A stretch of DNA of 64,000 bases from Paraburkholderia unamae (lineage in GTDB: Bacteria > Pseudomonadota > Gammaproteobacteria > Burkholderiales > Burkholderiaceae). Positions 52,489 through 61,349 of this stretch are shown in pieces. The first letter of the stretch is position 1. Every line of letters starts with the position of its first letter. Under the pieces are notes generated by a model. That model did no database searches, was not told the origin of the DNA, and was given only the letters and a program-made list of their open reading frames with translations. The DNA lies in contig NZ_QLSU01000001.1 of assembly GCF_003268775.1 (NCBI RefSeq), forward strand, positions 1 to 64,000, given 5' to 3'. A program made the position numbers and the translations under genes.

Positions 52489-52579
52489 GCTCATCTTCCT
52501 TCACTGATCCTGTTGCAATGCGGGCGCGGCACGCGCGCCGCTGGCGCCACGTTACGCGAGCGAGCACTATCCATCAACC

Positions 52580-53491
52580 TCACGCGTCCGTGCGCACCGC
52601 TGCGAGCGCGCGCTGCTTGCGCAAATTCTCGGTCGTTTCGCCCTGGCCGTCCGCGCGCCATCCCGGCGGCAGAAAGACGTAGCGCACGGCGGTCCAGACG
52701 TCTCTCGCAGTCAGGACATCGCGAACCAGCGTCGCCCAGTGCTCCAGTTCGACTACGAACGGATTGCGCGAGCGCACCGGCGTGACGAGGCCGAAGCGGC
52801 ATGGTTCGTCGGCGCGCTCTTCGACCCAGGTGCCGAACAGGCGATCGAAAACGATCAGGACTCCGCCATAGTTCGCATCGAGGTAATCGACGTTCGACGC
52901 ATGATGCACGCGATGATTCGACGGCGTGTTGAACACGTACTCCAGCCAGCCGAGCTTCGGAATCCACGTGTTGTGCAGCCAGAACTGATAGAGCAGATTG
53001 AACGAAAGGATGGCGAGCACGACCTCGGGGCGCACGCCGAGCCACACGAGCGGTGCGAAGAACATGGCGGGGCCGGTGAGCTTGCCGGTCCAGCCGAGCC
53101 GGTACGCCGAGGAAAGCGTCAACTGGTTCGGCGAATGATGGACCGCGTGCGTTGCCCAGAAGAAGCGCATGCGGTGCGACGCGCGGTGGTACCAGTAATA
53201 GCAGAACTCCTGCCCTATGAAGATCAGGAGCGCCAACGCAATGTTATCGATCTTCAGCGTGAAAAGCCGGTGCTCCCAGGCAAAGTCGAAGATGGGCGTA
53301 GCGAGCGAGAGCGGCAGCAACGCGAAGAGCTTGCGCCCCGCGAGGTCCACGAGCGACAGCCAAACTTCAGACCAATCGAAAGCCGCCTGTTGTTTCCGGT
53401 GCTTTCCGAACGTCAACACGCACGCTTCGATCAGCGAAACGGCGACGACGAACAGCGTGACATAAAGCGCGATTTTTCCTGTGGTGAGCAT
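52580..53491 (-). CDS. Sterol desaturase / fatty acid hydroxylase family protein
   Basis: A 303-residue membrane enzyme with the di-iron histidine boxes HRASH (about residue 106), HAVHH (119) and HRVHH (about 195). Hydrophobic helices flank them. Bacterial members hydroxylate or desaturate lipids such as fatty acids, ornithine lipids, hopanoids or carotenoids. Start ATG 53491 opens with a membrane helix (TGKIALYVTLFVVAVSLIEA); the frame up to 53671 adds an Arg-rich leader and is rejected. It could act on hopanoids or membrane lipids, but nothing in the sequence fixes this. Confidence 0.88.
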   Translation of the reverse strand: MLTTGKIALYVTLFVVAVSLIEACVLTFGKHRKQQAAFDWSEVWLSLVDLAGRKLFALLPLSLATPIFDFAWEHRLFTLKIDNIALALLIFIGQEFCYYWYHRASHRMRFFWATHAVHHSPNQLTLSSAYRLGWTGKLTGPAMFFAPLVWLGVRPEVVLAILSFNLLYQFWLHNTWIPKLGWLEYVFNTPSNHRVHHASNVDYLDANYGGVLIVFDRLFGTWVEERADEPCRFGLVTPVRSRNPFVVELEHWATLVRDVLTARDVWTAVRYVFLPPGWRADGQGETTENLRKQRALAAVRTDA

Positions 53492-53835
53492 GATGGACCG
53501 TGTGCGAATTCGCGCGTCGGGCGCGGTGAGAAAAGACGCGTATGGCACGGGAACGAACCGGCGGCGCGTCGGATGAGACGCACTGTAGTGGCGCCGCGCG
53601 GGAAGCACCACGCGCAAAGTATGTCGAGGTATGTCACGCGGCCCGGCGTGCAAAACGTCGCGAAACGCCACGACACGCCCGCAGCGCCGCGTGCGCGGGG
53701 CTGTGGCGGCGCGGGCCGCGCGCCGTGTAACACCGCGACATCTTTCATGACGCGACTTGGGCGAAAGAGAACCCTATAGTTCGTTCCGCTGACACGCCAC
53801 AGCGTGCCCCCCGAAACGAACCGCAAGGACCTCTG
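53492..53835. other. Divergent intergenic region, no clear feature
   Basis: 344 bp between the hydroxylase gene (minus) and a secreted-protein gene (plus). TATAGT at 53775-53780 could be a -10 box for the latter, but no -35 box is found at the right distance. AAGGACCTCTG before 53836 gives a ribosome binding site. Nothing else recognised. Confidence 0.4.
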
Positions 53836-54813
53836 ATGAAAACGCTCCCCCTCGTCGCCGCCGCGCTCATCGGCTTCGCCAGCGCCCCCGCCTTCGCCGG
53901 CTGGTCCGGCCACGGCACGGCCTACACGTCGCACGGTACGTACAACGGCGCGCACTACGGTTCCTGCGGCGGCGGTACCTGCTCGCATGCGGGCGGCGTG
54001 GCGGGCCCCTGGGGCGGCGTCGCCACCAACAGCGGTTCGGTCACGCGCACCGCGCCGGGCCAGTTCAGCAACAGCGGCACGGCCTACGGCCCGAACGGCC
54101 GCTCGGTCCAGCACTCGGGCGACACGAACTGCGCGAACGGCACCTGCTCGCACACCGGCTCGCTCGACGGCTCCGACGGCCGCAGCGCAAGCACCTCGGG
54201 CAGCGTGACGCGCACCGCGCCGGGCCAGTATTCGTCGACGGGCACGGTCACCACGGGCAACGGCAACACCTACGGCCACTCGGCTTCCACGGCCTGCGCG
54301 GGCAACACCTGCAATCGCTCGGGCACCGTGACCGGCTCGCAAGGCGGCAGCGTCTATCACTCGGGCAGCGCCACGGGTGTCGGCACCGGCGTCGTGACCA
54401 CGGGCGGCGGCACGACCGTTGTCCACGGCGGCACGGTGTCGACCGGCGGCACGACGGTGGTGCACGGCAGCACCGTCACCACGACGGGCGCGGGCGCGAC
54501 CGTGGCCGTCGTCGCCGCCCCGGCCCCCGCGCCCGCTCCGGTTGTCGTGGCGCCGCCGCCGGCCGGCACCACCGTGTATGTCGCCCCGCCGCCGCCCGCG
54601 CCGAAGGCCGTGGTCGTCGCCCCCGCTCCGGCGCCGAAGACGGTTTATGTCGCGCCGCCCGCACCGAAGGTCGTGTACGTGGCCGCACCGGCGCCGAAGG
54701 TCGTCTACGTGGCCCGGCCGCTGCCGCGCGCCGTGTATATCGCGCCGCGTCCCACCGTGTGGGTGCCCGGCCACTGGGTCGGCCGCGTGTGGGTGCCCGC
54801 GCACTGGGCCTGA
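53836..54813 (+). CDS. Secreted Gly/Ser/Thr-rich repeat protein with Pro-rich C-terminus
   Basis: A 325-residue exported protein with signal peptide (LPLVAAALIGFASAPAFA). Residues 25-190 consist of imperfect repeats about 55 residues long, each with a C-X4-C pair (44/49, 99/104, 154/159), and the decapeptide GSVTRTAPGQ recurs at 67-76 and 122-131. A Gly/Thr/Val stretch follows, then a Pro/Ala/Val-rich region with units of the type VYVAPPAPK, and a final WVPGHW ... WVPAHW block, a motif common in bacterial surface proteins. It is probably located at the outer surface. AGGA precedes the ATG. Confidence 0.78.
   Translation: MKTLPLVAAALIGFASAPAFAGWSGHGTAYTSHGTYNGAHYGSCGGGTCSHAGGVAGPWGGVATNSGSVTRTAPGQFSNSGTAYGPNGRSVQHSGDTNCANGTCSHTGSLDGSDGRSASTSGSVTRTAPGQYSSTGTVTTGNGNTYGHSASTACAGNTCNRSGTVTGSQGGSVYHSGSATGVGTGVVTTGGGTTVVHGGTVSTGGTTVVHGSTVTTTGAGATVAVVAAPAPAPAPVVVAPPPAGTTVYVAPPPPAPKAVVVAPAPAPKTVYVAPPAPKVVYVAAPAPKVVYVARPLPRAVYIAPRPTVWVPGHWVGRVWVPAHWA
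53959..54330 (+). repeat. Three tandem coding repeats of 165 bp
   Basis: Inside the secreted protein, residues 42-51, 97-106 and 152-161 are equivalent (CX4C followed by S/N-H/R), spaced exactly 55 codons apart. The third copy is the most diverged. This indicates internal duplication of a 165-bp unit. Confidence 0.7.
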
Positions 54814-54963
54814 ACCGCACGATCCATCACGCGGCGGCTGCGCATGCGGGCGACACATTCGCCTGACATGAAGCCCGCCGCGTTACCGAACACCCGCTTG
54901 ACCTGTATTACCCGCTCTACTCACCGGCCGCCGCACTACGTCGGCCACCTCACGGAGAACACC

Positions 54964-55272
54964 ATGAAGAAGATGATCGCAGCCCTCGTTTTGTGTATCG
55001 TTTCAGCAGCGGTTTGCGTGCCGGCTTCGGCCCAGGCGCTGCCCGGCGCCGGAAGCTCGGGCGGCGCGCGCGTCGAGCGCATGATGGCGCAGATGCAGGA
55101 GCGTTTCGCCGCCGCGAACACCACGCACGACGGCAAGCTCACGCGCGAACAGGCCCAGGCGGGCATGCCGCGCGTGGCCCAGCACTTCGACGAAATCGAC
55201 ACGCAAAAGGCCGGTTTTGTCACCCTCGCGCAGATCGAGGACTTCATGCGAGCGCGCGCAGCAGCCCGATGA
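54964..55272 (+). CDS. Secreted protein with degenerate EF-hand pair
   Basis: A 102-residue periplasmic protein with signal peptide (MKKMIAALVLCIVSAAVCVPASA). GGAG is 7 bp before ATG 54964. Two EF-hand-like loops lie at about 52-63 (NTTHDGKLTREQ) and 79-90 (DTQKAGFVTLAQ). Both lack the usual Glu at position 12, so calcium affinity may be low or lost. It sits 16 bp before an OmpR/EnvZ-type pair, and its likely role is as an accessory or target of that system. Confidence 0.8.
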   Translation: MKKMIAALVLCIVSAAVCVPASAQALPGAGSSGGARVERMMAQMQERFAAANTTHDGKLTREQAQAGMPRVAQHFDEIDTQKAGFVTLAQIEDFMRARAAAR

Positions 55273-55288
55273 ACGCCGGAGGCGTCAC

Positions 55289-56002
55289 ATGGAGCAGGCA
55301 AACAGGATCATCGTGCTCGACGACGAAGCGGAACTGCGCAACATGCTGCAACGCTTTCTCACGGGCCAGGGTTTCGAGGTGCGCGCGGTGGCCGACGGCA
55401 AGCGGCTCGACCGCCTGCTCCAGCGCGAGCCCTACGACCTGCTCGTGCTCGACCTGATGATGGAGCCCGAGGACGGCCTCACGGTGTGCCGCCGCCTGCG
55501 CGCCGAAGGCCAGACGCTGCCGATCCTCATGCTCACCGCGAAGGGCGACGCCGCCGACAAGGTGATCGGCCTCGAAACCGGCGCGGACGACTATCTCGCC
55601 AAGCCCTTTCTTCCCGACGAACTCGTCGCGCGCATCCGCGCGCTGCTGCGCCGCCAGAAGATGGCTTCGGGCGAAGCCACGGTCACCTCGCAGATGCTGC
55701 GCTTCGGCGACTTCCAGTTCGACGTTGGCAAACAAACGCTCTACCGCGACGGCACGCCCGTCGAAGTCCACTCCGCGCAAATGCTGTTGCTCCACGCGCT
55801 TGGCTCCTCGCCCAATCGCGCCGTGAGCCGCGAAAACCTGCTCGCCCGCGCGCGCGGACGCGACCACAACGCGCTCGACCGCAGCGTGGACGTACAGATT
55901 CTGCGACTGCGCCAGATCGTCGAGGACGACCCCGCGAAACCGCGCTTCATCAAGACCGTCTGGGGCATCGGCTACATGCTGGTGGCCGGCGTCGAAGCAT
56001 GA
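55289..56002 (+). CDS. Response regulator, OmpR family
   Basis: A 237-residue regulator. The receiver has D11/D12, the phospho-acceptor Asp55 (LLVLDLMMEPEDG) and the conserved Lys in YLAKPF near residue 107. The winged helix covers about 135-232 (RAVSRENLLARARGRDH, VDVQILRLRQIVEDD, TVWGIGYMLV). GGAGG is 6 bp before the ATG. It overlaps the kinase gene by 4 bp. The receiver and effector resemble the OmpR subgroup of Burkholderia. Confidence 0.94.
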   Translation: MEQANRIIVLDDEAELRNMLQRFLTGQGFEVRAVADGKRLDRLLQREPYDLLVLDLMMEPEDGLTVCRRLRAEGQTLPILMLTAKGDAADKVIGLETGADDYLAKPFLPDELVARIRALLRRQKMASGEATVTSQMLRFGDFQFDVGKQTLYRDGTPVEVHSAQMLLLHALGSSPNRAVSRENLLARARGRDHNALDRSVDVQILRLRQIVEDDPAKPRFIKTVWGIGYMLVAGVEA

Positions 56003-57381
56003 TGCGGCTCGGGCTGCCGCGCTCGCTGCTCTCGCGCAACATCGCGCTGCTGGTCGCGCTGGTCGCGCTCTCGCAAATCTGCTCGCTCGCCGTGCTGCTG
56101 CACTTCGTGCAGCGCCCGCGCATCGAGCGCGCGTCGATCATCTTCGCCGATTACGTGAAGCTGCTCGACGGCACGCTCGCCTCCATGCCGCCCGCAGAGG
56201 GTCGCGCTGCGGCCGCGCGGCTCGACGCGCGCAACGAAGCGCCGCCGGAGTCTCCTGGCGACAACCACCCGAGCCTCGTGCGCTTTTTCCGCACCTGGCA
56301 GCGCGACGTATTCGTGGAAGCGCTGCAACGCCATCTTCCGCCCGACCTGCTGGTGCAATGGGACGCCAGCCACGACGCGATCGCCCCGACGCAGGAACGC
56401 CTCTGGATCCGCGTGCACGCGGCGGGCGAGCCGGTATGGATCGCACTGCCAATGACCGCCGACGCGCGCGCAAGCGGCATCACGACCGCGTTGATCCTCA
56501 GCGCCGCGCTCGCGCTGCTCGCGGCATTCACCGGCTATCTGTTGCAGCGCCACATCAACCAGCCGCTGCGCAAGCTCGCGCGCGCGGCGCGGCGAGTGAG
56601 CGCGGGCGAAAAGCCGCCGCCGCTGCCCACCGACGGCCCGACCGAAATCGCACAGGTGAGCCACGCGTTCAACCAGATGACCGAGGCGCTGCAACAGGCC
56701 GAGGCCACGCGTGCGCTGATGCTGGCGGGCGTCTCGCACGACATCCGCACGCCGCTCACGAAGCTGCGCCTCGCGATCGCGATGGCCCTGCCGCGCGGCA
56801 GCAACGACGCGCTCGTGGCTTCTTCCGAGAGCTATCTTGACCAGATCGACACGATCCTCCAGCAGTTCATGGACTACGCGGGCAGCGGCGAACGCGAAGC
56901 GCCGCAGCCGGGCGACCTCAACGCGCTCGCTGGCCAGCTCGTCGCCGACTTCGCCGGGCTCGGGCACGAATTCGAGCTCGAGGAAGGCGAGTTGCCGATG
57001 TTCGAATTCCGTCCCATCGCCGTTATGCGTCTGCTGATGAATCTCATGCAAAACGCCGTGAACTACGGCCGCACGGGTCTCGCGATTCGCACCTGGCGCG
57101 ACGGCGACGTGGCGTGCGTGATCGTTGCCGACCGTGGCACCGGCATCCGCGCCGAGGAACTGGAGCGCCTGAAGTCCCCGTTCAGCCGCGGCGCGAACGC
57201 CCGTACGCATTCGGGCGGCTCGGGGCTTGGCCTCGCCATCGTCGATCGCATCGCGCGCCTGCACGGCGGCTCACTCGTCTTTCACGACCGCGAAGGCGGC
57301 GGCCTCGAAGCCGTCGTGCGCCTGCCGCTGCACCGGCCCGCCACGGGCCAGAACGGCGCGCAACCGGCCACGCGCGCGTGA
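55999..57381 (+). CDS. Sensor histidine kinase, EnvZ type
   Basis: A 460-residue inner-membrane kinase. TM1 (about 14-36) and TM2 (about 158-178) enclose a periplasmic sensor of about 120 residues. HAMP (RHINQPLRKLARAARRVSAG), HisKA with His247 (AGVSHDIRTPLTKLRLA) and HATPase_c (LLMNLMQNAVNYGR, GSGLGLAIVDRIARLH) follow. The SHDIRTPLTKLR motif and overall length match EnvZ. ATGATG offers two starts; the first overlaps the regulator stop. It phosphorylates the upstream regulator; the stimulus is unknown. Confidence 0.93.
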   Translation: MMRLGLPRSLLSRNIALLVALVALSQICSLAVLLHFVQRPRIERASIIFADYVKLLDGTLASMPPAEGRAAAARLDARNEAPPESPGDNHPSLVRFFRTWQRDVFVEALQRHLPPDLLVQWDASHDAIAPTQERLWIRVHAAGEPVWIALPMTADARASGITTALILSAALALLAAFTGYLLQRHINQPLRKLARAARRVSAGEKPPPLPTDGPTEIAQVSHAFNQMTEALQQAEATRALMLAGVSHDIRTPLTKLRLAIAMALPRGSNDALVASSESYLDQIDTILQQFMDYAGSGEREAPQPGDLNALAGQLVADFAGLGHEFELEEGELPMFEFRPIAVMRLLMNLMQNAVNYGRTGLAIRTWRDGDVACVIVADRGTGIRAEELERLKSPFSRGANARTHSGGSGLGLAIVDRIARLHGGSLVFHDREGGGLEAVVRLPLHRPATGQNGAQPATRA

Positions 57382-57569
57382 CATGACTCGACATAATTCG
57401 CGCGTGGATTTCACGCGCCCTTCCCCGCATACTTGCGCCTGAGCCTGAGCAACGGAACGAAGTCAACCGAAGCCCAGTCGCTGAAGCACCATCGTCGATA
57501 GTTCGCCATCCTGAATGATTTGCGAGTATCGGCAGACACGAGACACTCTTTCAGGCAAAGGACATCGAC

Positions 57570-58340
57570 ATGCAAACGCTCATCCACTTCCTCGCCAACA
57601 AGGCCAAGCGCATCGCAGGCACGGCGCTGCTCGCGGGCTCGCTCTTCGCAAGCGGTTGCGCATCGGCCGCGCCGGTCGTGCAGACGAACGGGCCGCTGCC
57701 GCAACTGCATGCCGACGTGATCTACGTCTACGCGTTCGACGCCAGCGCCGACCAGGTGCAGCTCGACAACACCGGCATGATGCACAAGCTCAAGGCCATG
57801 GCGAGCGGCGAATCGTCGGCGCAGCAGCAACAGCAAGCCGCGCAGCAAACGCGCGAGCATCTCGCCGACCAGCTCGTGAGCGAACTCCGGAAAATGGGCC
57901 TGCCCGCCGTGCGCATGGACGGTCCCGCGCCCGCCGGCCGCAGCGCGCTGATCGTGGAAGGCCGCATCGACACGATGGACGCGGGCAGCAGCCGCCGCCG
58001 CACGCTGATCGGTCTGGGCGCGGGCAAGAGCGAAGTGGGCGCGACGGTCGCCGTGCTGTATCAGCCGGCCAACGGCGGCGCGCCGCAACCGGTCATGAGC
58101 TTCGAGGCGAACGCCAACAGCGGCCATATGCCGGGCGTGGCGGAAACGGCGGGCGTGGGCGCGGCGGCGGGCCATGTGGCGACCGCGGTGGCCGTGGGCG
58201 GCGGTCTGCACGGCGCCTCCGAGGCGAAGCGCGACACGCTCTCATCCGACGCAGGCAAGCTTGCCAAGTCGATTGCGAAGGCACTCGCACAGGTCAGCAC
58301 GGAGAACGGCTGGACGTCGACGACAACGACAAAAAGCTGA
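57570..58340 (+). CDS. DUF4410 family lipoprotein-like protein
   Basis: A 256-residue exported protein. The N-terminus has a positively charged start, a hydrophobic stretch and a lipobox-like LFASGC (Cys30). The DUF4410 domain follows (VIYVYAFDASADQVQLD, ADQLVSELRKMGLPAVR, ALIVEGRIDTMDAGSSRRR, GAGKSEVGATVAVLYQP), with a Gln-rich segment in between. A glycine-rich hydrophobic stretch lies near 190-212. Function unknown. Followed after 38 bp by a terminator. Confidence 0.82.
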   Translation: MQTLIHFLANKAKRIAGTALLAGSLFASGCASAAPVVQTNGPLPQLHADVIYVYAFDASADQVQLDNTGMMHKLKAMASGESSAQQQQQAAQQTREHLADQLVSELRKMGLPAVRMDGPAPAGRSALIVEGRIDTMDAGSSRRRTLIGLGAGKSEVGATVAVLYQPANGGAPQPVMSFEANANSGHMPGVAETAGVGAAAGHVATAVAVGGGLHGASEAKRDTLSSDAGKLAKSIAKALAQVSTENGWTSTTTTKS

Positions 58341-58377
58341 AACGGGGAAGCGCGCCTGACGTAGTTCGGCGGCGATT

Positions 58378-58409
58378 CGGCGGCGGTTCGACACCGCCGC
58401 CGTTTTTTT
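58378..58409. terminator. Rho-independent terminator
   Basis: CGGCGGCGGT pairs with ACCGCCGCCG over 10 bp around a 5-base loop, followed by seven T (58403-58409). It ends the DUF4410 gene on the plus strand and lies 9 bp past the stop of the convergent D-lactate dehydrogenase gene, for which it may serve as a weaker terminator. Confidence 0.85.
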
Positions 58410-58417
58410 GCTTGTGA

Positions 58418-60166
58418 CTAGGCCGACTGCTCGCGATAGTTCGCGAACTTCGACGTGTGGCCGATGCCCGGATTGAAGCAGTTGCAAGGGTCGAGGCCCT
58501 CGTAGAACGACTTCAGCGCGGGCTTGGCGTAATAGAGATGACCGACGTTGTGCTCGGCGGGATACTCGGCGCCGCGCGCGTCGAGCAGTTTCCACATCTC
58601 GTGCTCGAGCGCGAGACAATCGTTCCCCTTGCGCACGATGTAGTCCTGATGAAACACGTGGCAAAGAAAATGCCCGTAATAGAGCTTGATCGCAATGGGC
58701 TTTTCCACGGCTTCGGGCAAATGCTCGAACCATTCGCGATCGTTGCGACGAAGCGCAATATCGAGCGCGACGATATCCTCCACTTCGTCGCCGTGCACCG
58801 CGCGGTAGCGCACCGCCGCCCCCGCCGCCGCGAAGCGATGCAGGAACGCCTTGCTGCCCTCTTCGTCGGTGCATTCGAAGAAGTCGCCGCTCGCCTCGCC
58901 GAAATACGCCTTCAAATAAGCGCGCGTTTCGTCCACGCAATCGGCCGATACCTTGAGCATCAGATGATGCTCGTAGCGCTGCCGGTAATCCTTGAGCCTT
59001 GCCGGCAAATGGCTCGGAAAGCAGTGGCTCACGGCCTGCATCACGCGGTCGGTGAAATGCGCGGGCAGGAACGGCAGGCGTTCGAACAAGGCATCGCAGC
59101 GGCTCTTGAGCGCGAACAGCGCGGGCAGGCGCTGCGTGCCGAGATGCTGGATCAAAAGGAACATGTCCTTGCCATAGCGCTCGGCAATATCGAAAGCGTC
59201 TCGATGCAGATACTCGCCCGCGATCGGCAGCTTCGAGAACTTGCCGAGAATGTCGCGGCGCAAGTCCGTCAACTCCGCGGTCTCGTTCGTGCCGATGTAG
59301 AACACCTTCGCGCCGCGTTCGATCGGGAACGTGTCGAGCCGCACCGCGAACACCATGACCTTGCCTGCCGACCCCGCCGATTCGTGCAGCCGCAACGGGT
59401 CGGCGTTGTAGCGCGCCGGTGTGGCAGCGTCGATGTCGCGCACGTGTTCGGCGTAGCCATGGTCCGAAGCCGCGCCCGCATCGTGCTGAATATCCGCTTC
59501 GGGCAGCTCGCCGCGATCGAGACGGCCGAGCACCTCTTCGGGCGTTTCGCCAAGCCGGATGCCGAGATGATTCACGAGATGCAGACGGCCCGCCTCATCG
59601 ACCTGCGCGAACACCGTCATTTCCGTATAGGCCGGGCCGCGCCGCACGAGTGAGCCGCCCGAGTTGTTGCACACGCCGCCGACCACCGAAGCGCCGATGC
59701 ACGACGAGCCGATCACCGAATGCGGCTCGCGCCCGAGCGGCTTGAGCGTCTGCTCCAGTTGATCGAGCGTCGAGCCCGGCAGGCAGACCACCTGCTTGCC
59801 GCCGTCGATCACATAGACCTTGCGCATGCGCGTCATGCTCACGATCACGACGTCGCGGTCGTAGTCGTCGCCGTCCGGTGTGGAACCGCCGGTCAGTCCC
59901 GTGTTCGAGGCCTGCGAAATCACAATCGCATTCGCGGCCACGCAGGCTTGCAGCACCCGCCATTGCTCCACGAGCGTGCCGGGGCGCACAACCGCCGCCA
60001 CCTTGCCCTCGCCGAAACGAAAGCCCTTGCGGTAACGCCGCGTGGCTTCGTCGCCGGTCAGCACATACGGGCCGCCGACGGCGGCACGCAACGACGCGAT
60101 CAGCGGCTCGCGCCCTGCGCTACGGTTCGTGGTGGACGAGGCGACGCGCCCGGGGACGGTGGACAT
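58418..60166 (-). CDS. dld: D-lactate dehydrogenase, quinone-dependent (Dld)
   Basis: A 582-residue FAD enzyme bound to the inner face of the membrane, oxidising D-lactate to pyruvate and passing electrons to quinone. The FAD_binding_4 domain has ISQASNTGLTGGSTP near residue 85 and SSCIGASVVGGVCNNSGGSLVRRGP near 152. The C-terminal membrane-binding Lact-deh-memb domain spans from about 280 to the end (HHLMLKVSAD, YYGHFLCHVFHQDYIVRKG, DPCNCFNPGIGHTSKF). ATG 60166 has AGGAG 9 bp upstream and gives a length close to E. coli Dld. Downstream of a lysR gene, which may regulate it. Confidence 0.94.
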   Translation of the reverse strand: MSTVPGRVASSTTNRSAGREPLIASLRAAVGGPYVLTGDEATRRYRKGFRFGEGKVAAVVRPGTLVEQWRVLQACVAANAIVISQASNTGLTGGSTPDGDDYDRDVVIVSMTRMRKVYVIDGGKQVVCLPGSTLDQLEQTLKPLGREPHSVIGSSCIGASVVGGVCNNSGGSLVRRGPAYTEMTVFAQVDEAGRLHLVNHLGIRLGETPEEVLGRLDRGELPEADIQHDAGAASDHGYAEHVRDIDAATPARYNADPLRLHESAGSAGKVMVFAVRLDTFPIERGAKVFYIGTNETAELTDLRRDILGKFSKLPIAGEYLHRDAFDIAERYGKDMFLLIQHLGTQRLPALFALKSRCDALFERLPFLPAHFTDRVMQAVSHCFPSHLPARLKDYRQRYEHHLMLKVSADCVDETRAYLKAYFGEASGDFFECTDEEGSKAFLHRFAAAGAAVRYRAVHGDEVEDIVALDIALRRNDREWFEHLPEAVEKPIAIKLYYGHFLCHVFHQDYIVRKGNDCLALEHEMWKLLDARGAEYPAEHNVGHLYYAKPALKSFYEGLDPCNCFNPGIGHTSKFANYREQSA

Positions 60167-60247
60167 GCGAACGGCTCCTGCGAAATATGGGAATTTTGTA
60201 AGAATAAAACCCACAAATCATTACGTCCAATATCGTTCGGGCGCTCG

Positions 60248-60267
60248 ATCAAGACGAAAAAGATATG
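60248..60267 (+). repeat. Left copy of a 20-bp inverted repeat flanking lysR
   Basis: ATCAAGACGAAAAAGATATG lies between dld and the lysR stop. It matches 19 of 20 bases, in opposite orientation, with 61199-61218 at the lysR start. It may be a LysR binding site or the end of a duplicated or invertible segment. Confidence 0.8.
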
Positions 60268-60301
60268 AATTGCCTTCGGAGTCGCACGGATTCACGCAGA
60301 T

Positions 60302-61201
60302 TCACGCATGCGGTGCATGGCGCGCCGCGTCGCGCACGATACGCACAAAATTCTGTACCGTCGGCGCCCTTTCGCGCGGACGATGCACGAGCGCAATCGT
60401 CGTGTGCAGCGTGCCGCCCTTGAGGTCGTGATACGTCACGCCCTTTGCCTGAATCTGCCGCAGCGACGAAGGAATGAGCGTGGCGCCAAAACCGGCGGCG
60501 GCCATGTTGACCGTCGAGGAAATCTGCGGCGACTCCATGCTGATCACCGGATTGAAGCCCGCCGCATGGCAGGCGCTGATGATCGAATCGTAGAGGTCGG
60601 GACCGATGGCGCGCGGAAACAGGATGAGCGGGTCGCCCGCCAGATCGCCGAGGTCGAGGCTGCGGCGGCGCGCGAGGCGATGACGCGGCGGCAGCACGGC
60701 CAGCACGTCCTCCTCCACGAGCGGCTGGGTGGCGAGCCCGCGGCAGTCCAGCGGCAAGCGCACGAACGCGGCATCCACTTTCGCCTCGCTCACGCGTTCG
60801 AGCAGCACCGAGCTATTGCTTTCCTCGCAGCCGATCACGACACCCGGATAGGCGCTGCGATAGCGTTGCAGCACCGTCGCGACAAGTGGATGGAACACGG
60901 TGGAGCCCGCGAAGCCGAGCACGAGTCGACCGGTTTCACCGCGCCCGGCGTTTTGCGCCTCCGCGAGCGCGAGATCCGCGTCATCGACAATGCGTTGCGC
61001 GCGCTCGCGAAAGAGCCGCCCGGCCTCGGTCAGTTCGACGCGCCGCGAATGGCGAATGAAAAGCCGCGTGCCGATTTCCTTTTCGAGCTTGAGGATCTGC
61101 TGGCTCAGCGGCGGCTGTGCGATGCCGAGAAAGCGCGCGGCCTCGCTGAAATGCAGATACTGCGCGACGGCCAGAAAGTAGCGTAGTTGCCGGAATTCCA
61201 T
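60302..61201 (-). CDS. LysR family transcriptional regulator
   Basis: A 299-residue LysR regulator: winged helix at 1-60 (LRYFLAVAQYLHFSEAARFLG, QPPLSQQILKLEKEIG) and a substrate-binding effector domain (from about 90; GRLVLGFAGSTVFHPLV, AAGFGATLIPSS). It is most like the BenM/CatM type (VELTEAGRLF, PPLSQQI). The start codon ends a 20-bp sequence repeated in inverted form past the gene's stop. No ribosome binding site precedes the ATG, the upstream bases being an A-rich run. It is co-directional with dld, 135 bp apart, so a role in D-lactate use is possible. Confidence 0.92.
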   Translation of the reverse strand: MEFRQLRYFLAVAQYLHFSEAARFLGIAQPPLSQQILKLEKEIGTRLFIRHSRRVELTEAGRLFRERAQRIVDDADLALAEAQNAGRGETGRLVLGFAGSTVFHPLVATVLQRYRSAYPGVVIGCEESNSSVLLERVSEAKVDAAFVRLPLDCRGLATQPLVEEDVLAVLPPRHRLARRRSLDLGDLAGDPLILFPRAIGPDLYDSIISACHAAGFNPVISMESPQISSTVNMAAAGFGATLIPSSLRQIQAKGVTYHDLKGGTLHTTIALVHRPRERAPTVQNFVRIVRDAARHAPHA

Positions 61202-61218
61202 ATTTTTTTCGTCTTGAT
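61199..61218 (-). repeat. Right copy of the 20-bp inverted repeat, containing the lysR start codon
   Basis: On the minus strand it reads ATCAAGACGAAAAAAATATG, with the final ATG being the lysR start. It differs by one base from the copy at 60248-60267. The repeat is AT-rich in a GC-rich genome, so chance agreement is unlikely. Confidence 0.8.
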
Positions 61219-61349
61219 GCGACCGGTGGATTGTGAACCTGCCGCGCGCGCGCGTCCAACCCGCGTATTCAACCCGCGGGCGGAACGTGCGATCCGGTAC
61301 ACATCATGACGGCACGGCTTGCCGCCGGAAGCCCCTCAACCGAGACCCT

